Of a DNA stretch of 24,207 nt, positions 21,378-24,207 are shown in pieces. The notes beneath the pieces are model-generated. The model worked only from the letters and a program-made list of their open reading frames with translations. It ran no database searches and was not told the DNA's origin. The DNA comes from Pseudomonadota bacterium. Lineage in GTDB: Bacteria > Pseudomonadota > Alphaproteobacteria > Sphingomonadales > Sphingomonadaceae. The DNA is taken from assembly GCA_023416515.1 (NCBI GenBank), contig JAEZHP010000038.1, forward strand, positions 1 to 24,207, given 5' to 3'. Position 1 is the stretch's first letter. Each line of letters opens with the position of its first letter. The translations under genes were made by a program, and so were the position numbers.

Positions 21378-23479
21378 GCCGCGCCGCGATGACCCGCCAG
21401 GCCTGGATTGGCGCCGGCAAGGGCGCGGTGCTTCCGTTCGCCATCCTCATGCTGGTCATGCTGATGGTGGTTCCGATCCCGGCGACTCTGCTGGACGTCG
21501 GCTTCATCATCAACATCATGATCAGCCTCGCGGTGCTGATGGTTGCGATCAACGTCGCCAAGCCGCTCGATTTCTCCAGCTTCCCGACCGTGCTCCTGTT
21601 CGCGACGCTGTTGAGGCTTGCGCTCAACGTCGCCTCGACCCGAGTCGTCCTGGTCAACGGCCATGAGGGCACGGCGGCGGCCGGCCACGTCATCGAAGCG
21701 TTCGGCCACTTCCTGATCGGCGGCGATTATGCCGTCGGCATCTTCGTCTTCGCGATCCTGATGATCATCAACCTGGTGGTCATCACCAAGGGCGCCGGGC
21801 GCGTGTCGGAAGTGTCGGCGCGATTCACCCTCGACGCCTTGCCCGGCAAGCAGATGGCGATCGACGCCGACCTCAATGCCGGCCTTCTCACTCCCGAGGA
21901 AGCCAAGGACAGGCGTCAGGAAGTCGCCACCGAGGCCGATTTCTACGGCTCGATGGACGGCGCTTCCAAGTTCGTGAAGGGCGACGCGGTCGCCGGCGTG
22001 CTCATCCTCGTCATCAATATCCTGGGCGGCCTCATTCTCGGCACGGTCAGCCATGGCATGAGCATGGGCGAGGCCGCGGAAGTCTATGTTCTCCTGGCAA
22101 TCGGCGACGCGCTTGTCGCTCAGGTCCCGGCACTCCTGCTGTCGATCGGCGCCGCCGCGATCGTGACCCGGGTCAGCTCGCCGCAGGACCTCAACGGCCA
22201 GATCACCAGCCAGTTCGGCTCGCACCGCGCCTGGACCCCGGTCGCGGTCATCCTCTTCATCCTCGGCGTGCTTCCGGGCATGCCGCACCTCATCGTCCTG
22301 CCGGCCGCGGCGCTTGCCGGCTATGTCGCCTGGAAGCTCAAGAAAGCCGCCGACGCCAAGGCCGCGGTTCCGCCGCCGGCTCCGCCGGTCGCCAATCCAG
22401 CCTCGATCGGCTGGGACGAGGTCAGCGACGACGCCGCCCTCGGCCTCGAGCTCGGCTACGGGCTGGTCGGCCTGGTCGACGAGCGCAAGGGCGCTCCGCT
22501 GATGGCGCGGATCACCGGAATCCGCCGCCAGCTCTCGCGCGAGCTCGGCTTCGTGGTCCCGCTGGTGCGCGTTCGCGACAATATGGCGCTCGCTCCCAAC
22601 GCCTATCGAATCACGGTGGGCGGAGTGATCGTCGGCGAGGACGAGATCTATCCCGACGAGCTTCTTGCGCTCGACAGCGGCGACCTCCTCAACCGGGTCG
22701 AGGGCAAGCCCGCCAAGGACCCGACCTTCGGCCTCGACGCGGTGTGGATCCAGCCCAACCAGCGCGCCGAGGCGATCGTCGCCGGCTACACGGTCGTCGA
22801 TTCCGCGACGGTCGCGGCGACCCATCTCAACCAGATCATCCAGAGCGCCTCGGCCGACCTGTTCGGAATGGACGAGGCCCAGAAGCTTCTCGACGCTCTC
22901 AAGGAGAGCGCTCCGCAACTGGTCGCCAACCTCGTTCCGCAGCCGCTCACCCTCACCGCGATCGCGGCGATGTGCCGAGCGCTTCTCGCCGAGGGCGTGC
23001 CGCTGAAGGACTTCCGCCGGATCGCCGAGGCGATGGCCGACGTCGCCCGCGACGAGCAGGACCCGGCCCAGATGGTCGAGAAGGTCCGCCAGCGGATCGG
23101 CGCCCTCATCGTCCAGACGCTGGTGCCGGTGCGAATGCCGCTTCCGGTCATCACCCTCGATGCGAGCCTCGAGAGCCTGCTCACCCAAGCCGTGCGCACC
23201 GGCCGCGACGCCAGCCATCCGATCGAGCCCGGCCTCGGCCAGAAGCTGGTCGGGGCGGTCAGCTCGATCGCCGGGCCGTTGCTCGGCGAGGGCCGCCGCT
23301 TCGCGCTGGTCACCTCGCCGCTCGCCCGCCGAGCGCTGTCGCGGCTGCTCGGCCCTCATCTGCCGGACGTTCCGGTCTTCTCATTCCTCGAAATCCCCGA
23401 CGGCAAGGCGGTCGAAGTCATCGCCATCGTCGGCGGCGAGGTTCCCCAAACCATGATCAACCAAGAGGTGGATGCGTGA
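21374..23479 (+). CDS. flhA: Flagellar type III export gate protein FlhA
   Basis: This 701-residue inner-membrane protein forms the nonameric export gate. The first 330 residues carry about eight membrane helices. The conserved loop between them reads VITKGAGRVSEVSARFTLDALPGKQMAIDADLNAG and then EADFYGSMDGASKFVKGDA, the FHIPEP family hallmark. The C-terminal cytoplasmic half (about 350-701) docks chaperone-substrate complexes such as FlgN-FlgK; it includes GVIVGEDEIYPDELLALDSG and the C-terminal IPDGKAVEVIAIVGGEVP. Length is as expected for FlhA (about 690-700). The ATG at 21374 overlaps the transglycosylase stop codon, and the stop codon overlaps the next GTG start. It is not YscV/SctV-type, given its flagellar neighbours. 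Confidence 0.97.
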   Translation: MSRAAMTRQAWIGAGKGAVLPFAILMLVMLMVVPIPATLLDVGFIINIMISLAVLMVAINVAKPLDFSSFPTVLLFATLLRLALNVASTRVVLVNGHEGTAAAGHVIEAFGHFLIGGDYAVGIFVFAILMIINLVVITKGAGRVSEVSARFTLDALPGKQMAIDADLNAGLLTPEEAKDRRQEVATEADFYGSMDGASKFVKGDAVAGVLILVINILGGLILGTVSHGMSMGEAAEVYVLLAIGDALVAQVPALLLSIGAAAIVTRVSSPQDLNGQITSQFGSHRAWTPVAVILFILGVLPGMPHLIVLPAAALAGYVAWKLKKAADAKAAVPPPAPPVANPASIGWDEVSDDAALGLELGYGLVGLVDERKGAPLMARITGIRRQLSRELGFVVPLVRVRDNMALAPNAYRITVGGVIVGEDEIYPDELLALDSGDLLNRVEGKPAKDPTFGLDAVWIQPNQRAEAIVAGYTVVDSATVAATHLNQIIQSASADLFGMDEAQKLLDALKESAPQLVANLVPQPLTLTAIAAMCRALLAEGVPLKDFRRIAEAMADVARDEQDPAQMVEKVRQRIGALIVQTLVPVRMPLPVITLDASLESLLTQAVRTGRDASHPIEPGLGQKLVGAVSSIAGPLLGEGRRFALVTSPLARRALSRLLGPHLPDVPVFSFLEIPDGKAVEVIAIVGGEVPQTMINQEVDA

Positions 23480-24207
23480 GCGTGATCGGTACCAGGACTG
23501 CCCGAGTGATCGCTGTTACGAGCGGCAAGGGCGGCACCGGCAAGACCAATGTGAGCGTGAACCTCGGAGTTGCGCTGGCGCGCCTCGGCCGGCGGACGAT
23601 GCTCGTCGACTGCGACGTGGGCCTCGCCAATGCCAATATCCTGCTTGGAGTGGACAGCGATCTCACCATCGCCGACCTCACCAACCGCGAGCGGCGTATC
23701 GGCGAGGTGACCCGCAAGGGACCTGCGGGAATGATGCTTCTGCCGGGCCATAGCGGCACCGGATTGGGCGGCGGCCTCGGCGACGGCGCACGAGCGGTTC
23801 TCGCCGACGCTTTCCGCCCGCACGTGGACGATTACGACCATGTCCTGGTCGACACCGGCGGCGGAATGGCCGGGGAGGGGCTCAGCCTCGTCGCCTCGTC
23901 CGACCTCATCCTGGTCGTCCTGGCAAGCGAGCCGACCGCCTTCATGGACGCCTATGCGCTCGTCAAAGGCCTGGCGCTCCGCCACGGCTGCACCGATTTC
24001 GCGATCGTCGCCAACCGAGTCGGGGCCGCCGAGGGGCGGGCGCTGTTCGACCGGTTCAGCGGCGTCGTCGGGCGGTTCCTGCCCGCGAGCCTCGATTATC
24101 TGGGAGCGATCCCGGACGACCCCTATTTGCGCGACGCGGTCTACGCCAAGCGCTGCTGCGTCGAGGCCTTTCCGGGCTCGCCGGCGCGCCGCGCCGTCGG
24201 CCCGCTC
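23476..24207 (+). CDS. flhG: FlhG/FleN-type MinD-like ATPase (partial, runs off right edge)
   Basis: At least 244 residues are visible and no stop occurs before the window ends. The start is the GTG at 23476, which overlaps the flhA stop codon (GTGA) and has an AGGTGG ribosome site; there is no usable ATG before the ATPase motif. The deviant Walker A motif is SGKGGTGKTN (Lys 18 and Lys 23), followed by LVDCDVGLANANILLG and the Walker B-like DHVLVDTGGG. This family sets flagellar number and position, and in pseudomonads FleN restrains the sigma-54 activator FleQ. The N-terminus before the P-loop is only about 12 residues and lacks the DQAxxLR-type helix that activates FlhF in several FlhG proteins. 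No flhF lies between it and flhA. Confidence 0.9.
   Translation, partial: MSVIGTRTARVIAVTSGKGGTGKTNVSVNLGVALARLGRRTMLVDCDVGLANANILLGVDSDLTIADLTNRERRIGEVTRKGPAGMMLLPGHSGTGLGGGLGDGARAVLADAFRPHVDDYDHVLVDTGGGMAGEGLSLVASSDLILVVLASEPTAFMDAYALVKGLALRHGCTDFAIVANRVGAAEGRALFDRFSGVVGRFLPASLDYLGAIPDDPYLRDAVYAKRCCVEAFPGSPARRAVGPL

Noticed and set aside
21329..23359. 676-codon frame antisense to flhA
   Set aside because: FlhA is certain in the other direction; the antisense product is His/Asp/Arg-rich and repetitive, as expected from a mirrored coding frame.
1..24207. Defence island, phage, CRISPR array or insertion sequence
   Set aside because: I saw no transposase, integrase, repeat-spacer array, tRNA end or cluster of unknown genes; nearly all of the window is accounted for by housekeeping and flagellar genes.

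Overview
The window is high-GC DNA whose gene content, gene order and small repeats fit a sphingomonad (order Sphingomonadales, Alphaproteobacteria). The left quarter holds housekeeping genes and the right two thirds hold a large flagellar cluster. The sphingomonad assignment rests on the look of the proteins and on one inverted repeat of a type I recall as common in these genomes; no search was run.

Left part (1-7723). A small lipoprotein gene is cut by the left edge. glnA (glutamine synthetase) follows on the minus strand. A 953-residue M16 peptidase lipoprotein gene lies on the plus strand, then a small helix-turn-helix gene and glnB (PII) on the minus strand. glnB and glnA often sit next to each other in this class; here they keep the same direction but are 3.4 kb apart. 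Next come a secreted protein of unknown function, map (methionine aminopeptidase) and a stand-alone CinA-type molybdopterin-binding-domain protein.

Flagellar block on the minus strand (7720-18876). Reading 5' to 3' on the minus strand the order is flgB-C-D-E-F-G-H-I-J-K-L, then motA-motB, then a GGDEF diguanylate cyclase. These encode rod, hook, P and L rings, hook-filament junction and stator. Many genes overlap by four bases (ATGA or GTGA), which points to translational coupling.

Divergent flagellar block on the plus strand (19196-24207). flgA-flgM-flgN encode the P-ring chaperone, the anti-sigma-28 factor and a probable export chaperone. They are followed by a lytic transglycosylase, flhA (export gate) and a FlhG/FleN-type ATPase that runs off the right edge.

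Regulation is unusually readable. Three near-perfect sigma-54 promoters drive flgB, flgA and the transglycosylase-flhA operon. Two tandem 18-bp sites 20 bp apart lie between the divergent flgB and flgA promoters, at typical enhancer distance from both. A sigma-28-like promoter precedes motAB, in keeping with flgM. Together these suggest a sigma-54/enhancer-protein to sigma-28/FlgM hierarchy, with the FleN-like ATPase as a possible brake.

I found no CRISPR array, tRNA, rRNA, insertion sequence or clearly new multi-gene system. The points most worth checking are an orphan plus-strand terminator between flgB and flgA, a very short hook protein, an L-ring protein without the lipobox cysteine, and a flagellar transglycosylase without a signal peptide.
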